The translations under genes and the position numbers were made by a program. Under the pieces are notes generated by a model. That model did no database searches, was not told the origin of the DNA, and worked only from the letters and a program-made list of their open reading frames with translations. This document shows positions 6,685 to 8,265 of a stretch of 8,265 bases of DNA, in pieces; the stretch's first letter is position 1; every line of letters starts with the position of its first letter. Location of the stretch: assembly GCA_036267875.1 (NCBI GenBank), contig DATAVE010000170.1, positions 1-8,265 on the forward strand, written 5' to 3'. The stretch is from DASZTV01 sp036267875 (GTDB lineage: Bacteria > Actinomycetota > Actinomycetes > JAFAQI01).

Positions 6685-6691
6685 CGGCGAC

Positions 6692-7702
6692 GTGGCTGCA
6701 GCGTTGGCGGGTGTGGCGACCGGCATCGGGTCGTTACCCGGCACCTCGATCGACGAGGCGTGCGCCATGGCCTTCGACGAGCTGCCGGAGCTGCCGCACC
6801 TCCCCGAGCTACCGGCCCGTGGGCCGGGCGCCGACATGATCGGACGTACGGCGGCGCAGCTCAGCGGACTCGGGATCGATCGCACGCCGTCGGGCTGGCG
6901 GCTGGTCGATCGGCCCGGCCTCGATCAACGCGATGCGCGAGAGCGGCTCACCGCGGATCTTGACGCGTTGCTGCCGGTTGCCGGGCCGGGCTACGACGGG
7001 GCACTCAAGGTGCAGCTCGCTGGCCCGTGGACTCTCGCTGCGTCGCTCGAGCTGCCGCGTGGCGGGCGAGCGCTTCGCGACCGCGGCGCGGTTCGGGACC
7101 TCATCGCATCGCTTGCCGAGACAGCGATCGAGCATCTTGGCGAGGTGCAGCGCAGGGTGCCCGGCGCGCAGCTGGTGCTCCAACTCGATGAGCCGAGTCT
7201 GCCGGCTGTGATGGCCGGTCGGATCCGTACCGAGAGCGGCTTCGGCGCGCTGCGTGCCATCGAGCCGACCGAGGTCTTGCCCGCGCTGCGCAGCGTGATC
7301 GACGCTGCCGGTGTGCCGGTCGTCCTGCACTGCTGCGCTGCGGATCCGCCGATCGGTCTGCTCCGTGAGGCGGGTGCAGCAGCGGTCAGCTTCGACGCGA
7401 CGCTCGGACCGACCGACCACGACGCAATCGGCGAGCTGGTCGACGGCGGAGGCATCGTGTGGCTGGGCGTGCTGCCGTCACTCGGCCCAGGCGTGCCTCC
7501 CTCGCCGCGTGACGTCGCCGACCCGGTACGCCGGCTCTGGCGCGAGCTCGGGTTCGACCCTGACCTGCTGCCGTCGGCGGTCTCGCTGACTCCGACCTGT
7601 GGTCTCGCGGGTGCCTCGCCGGGCTGGGCGCACTCGGCGTACCGACTGATCCGACAGGCTGCTCGGGTGCTGACGGAGGCACCCGAAGGAGTCGGATCCT
7701 GA
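6692..7702 (+). CDS. Short stand-alone MetE-like protein (cobalamin-independent methionine synthase family)
   Basis: This 336-residue protein resembles the catalytic half of cobalamin-independent methionine synthase, whose full enzyme is about 750 residues, and in length and context matches M. tuberculosis Rv3015c as I recall it. The GTG at 6692 is chosen because it sits directly before the conserved GIGSLPG and ELPHLPELPARGPGADMIGR segments; upstream frame overlaps the opposing gene. QLDEPS (D166-E167) matches the MetE QIDEPA motif. H213 and C215 in LHCC match the MetE H-x-C zinc ligands, and C303 in TPTCGL matches the last cysteine ligand. D235 in VSFD stands where MetE has the glutamate ligand. 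The catalytic histidine of the MetE IHSPNVPS motif appears absent: the aligned stretch reads LGPGVPPS. Methionine synthesis is therefore doubtful; another zinc-dependent methyl or thiol transfer is possible. It ends in TGATG, overlapping ligA by one base. Confidence 0.85.
   Translation: MAAALAGVATGIGSLPGTSIDEACAMAFDELPELPHLPELPARGPGADMIGRTAAQLSGLGIDRTPSGWRLVDRPGLDQRDARERLTADLDALLPVAGPGYDGALKVQLAGPWTLAASLELPRGGRALRDRGAVRDLIASLAETAIEHLGEVQRRVPGAQLVLQLDEPSLPAVMAGRIRTESGFGALRAIEPTEVLPALRSVIDAAGVPVVLHCCAADPPIGLLREAGAAAVSFDATLGPTDHDAIGELVDGGGIVWLGVLPSLGPGVPPSPRDVADPVRRLWRELGFDPDLLPSAVSLTPTCGLAGASPGWAHSAYRLIRQAARVLTEAPEGVGS
7686..7691 (+). promoter_or_regulatory. Shine-Dalgarno sequence for ligA
   Basis: AAGGAG lies inside the end of the MetE-like gene, 10 bases before the ATG at 7702. 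It is the clearest ribosome binding site in the window and supports that ATG. It contrasts with the promoter-proximal starts, which have none. Confidence 0.7.
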
Positions 7703-8265
7703 TGGCCAAACGGGTAGATCCGCCTGCCTCGGTCGTGCGCCGGCACGCGGAGCTCTCGGCTGAGCTCGAGGACCTTGCCTACCGCTACTACGTCCTCGCC
7801 TCGCCTACCGCGGCAGACGCCGAGTACGACACCAAGATGCGCGAGCTTGCCGCGATCGAGGACGAGTACTCGTCGCTGCGCACGCCGGACTCGCCGACCC
7901 AGAAGGTCATGGAGTCGCTGTCGACCGACTTTGCCGAGGTCCGCCATCTCGAACGATTGATGTCGCTGGACAACGTCTTCTCCGACGAAGAGTTCGACGC
8001 CTGGGTCTCGCGGGCGACCCGGGAGACACCGGTCGCGGCGTGGCTGTGTGAGCTGAAGATCGACGGGCTCGCCATCGACATCGTCTACGAACGCGGTCGG
8101 CTCGTGCGCGCCGCGACGCGTGGAGACGGGGTGACCGGTGAGGACGTGACGCTCAACGTCAAGACGATCCGCAACGTGCCGTCGACGCTCACCGGGAAGG
8201 ACATCCCGGAGCTGCTCGAGGTTCGTGGCGAGGTCTTCTTTCCCACCGCCGCCTTCGCCGAGCTC
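7702..8265 (+). CDS. ligA: NAD-dependent DNA ligase LigA (3' end cut off by window)
   Basis: LigA seals nicks in duplex DNA during replication and repair using NAD+, through an enzyme-AMP intermediate. The window holds 188 of an expected roughly 680-700 residues: domain Ia and part of the adenylation domain. Domain Ia shows Y27-R-Y29-Y30 and the DAEYD segment (39-43) that contact the NMN half of NAD+. SPTQKV and MSLDN (87-91) follow. The catalytic lysine is K119 in CELKIDGLAI (KxDG motif), close to K115 of E. coli and K123 of M. tuberculosis. TRGDGVTGEDVT begins at residue 139, and VRGEVFF near the window end is the next nucleotidyltransferase motif. The ATG overlaps the MetE-like stop by one base and has a good Shine-Dalgarno, so the two are translationally coupled. 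The frame is open to the last base and nothing looks damaged. Confidence 0.97.
   Translation, partial: MAKRVDPPASVVRRHAELSAELEDLAYRYYVLASPTAADAEYDTKMRELAAIEDEYSSLRTPDSPTQKVMESLSTDFAEVRHLERLMSLDNVFSDEEFDAWVSRATRETPVAAWLCELKIDGLAIDIVYERGRLVRAATRGDGVTGEDVTLNVKTIRNVPSTLTGKDIPELLEVRGEVFFPTAAFAEL

Noticed and set aside
6443..6691. N-terminal extension of the MetE-like protein in the open frame upstream of 6692
   Set aside because: The extension overlaps the opposing phosphoesterase coding region and shows no MetE similarity. The conserved segment begins just after GTG 6692, which also has a fitting -10 and length.
6628..6885. N-terminal extension of the phosphoesterase upstream of the GTG at 6627
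   Set aside because: It would bury the signal peptide behind 86 residues and overlap the MetE-like gene. The GTG at 6627 gives a textbook signal sequence.
6991..7947. 318-residue minus-strand open frame
   Set aside because: It runs antisense through the MetE-like gene and ligA, both well supported. The composition is Ser/Arg/Pro-rich shadow sequence.
1..8265. Search for a mobile element, phage, CRISPR, toxin-antitoxin or defence system
   Set aside because: There are no transposase, integrase, repeat array, tRNA or defence domains. All genes are core metabolic or housekeeping types apart from one small unknown, so no novel multi-gene system can be supported.

Overview
The window reads as chromosomal core DNA from a high-GC actinomycete (Actinomycetota). 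Codon third positions are overwhelmingly G or C, GTG starts are common, and the gene order resembles the etfA / iscS / mnmA / MetE-like / ligA neighbourhood that I recall from Mycobacterium tuberculosis (Rv3028c, Rv3025c, Rv3024c, Rv3015c, Rv3014c). That comparison is from memory and I cannot resolve genus from the sequence. Coding density is very high: there is no gene-free stretch longer than about 65 bases, and no RNA gene, CRISPR array, insertion sequence or prophage is visible.

Left part (1-5437, plus strand): the nearly complete end of etfA (electron-transfer flavoprotein alpha). Next come a divergent PaaK-like member of the adenylate-forming (ANL) superfamily, a cysteine desulfurase (iscS), tRNA 2-thiouridylase (mnmA), a DUF1697 protein and an 81-residue hypothetical protein. 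IscS and MnmA form an evident functional pair: IscS mobilises sulfur from cysteine and MnmA places it on U34 of tRNAs. mnmA and the DUF1697 gene follow their upstream neighbours by 13 and 4 bases and are probably co-transcribed with iscS.

Middle (5434-6627, minus strand): a secreted phosphoesterase of the PF04185 type (acid phosphatase / phospholipase C-like), the only gene pointing the other way. Its stop codon interlocks with that of the small hypothetical gene in a shared CTAG. Its start faces the next gene across 64 bases.

Right part (6692-8265, plus strand): a short stand-alone MetE-like protein, overlapping by one base the start of ligA (NAD-dependent DNA ligase), which runs off the window.

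The most coherent unannotated signal is in the gene starts. Almost every gene that does not directly follow a co-oriented neighbour has a TANNNT-like -10 hexamer ending only 6-10 bases before its start codon (959, 2378, 5192, 6692, and less perfectly 6627 on the minus strand). This predicts leaderless mRNAs. The closely coupled genes (mnmA, DUF1697, ligA) lack it. I do not see a new multi-gene defence or mobile system here; the items most worth following are the divergent PaaK-like protein and the MetE-like protein with altered catalytic residues.
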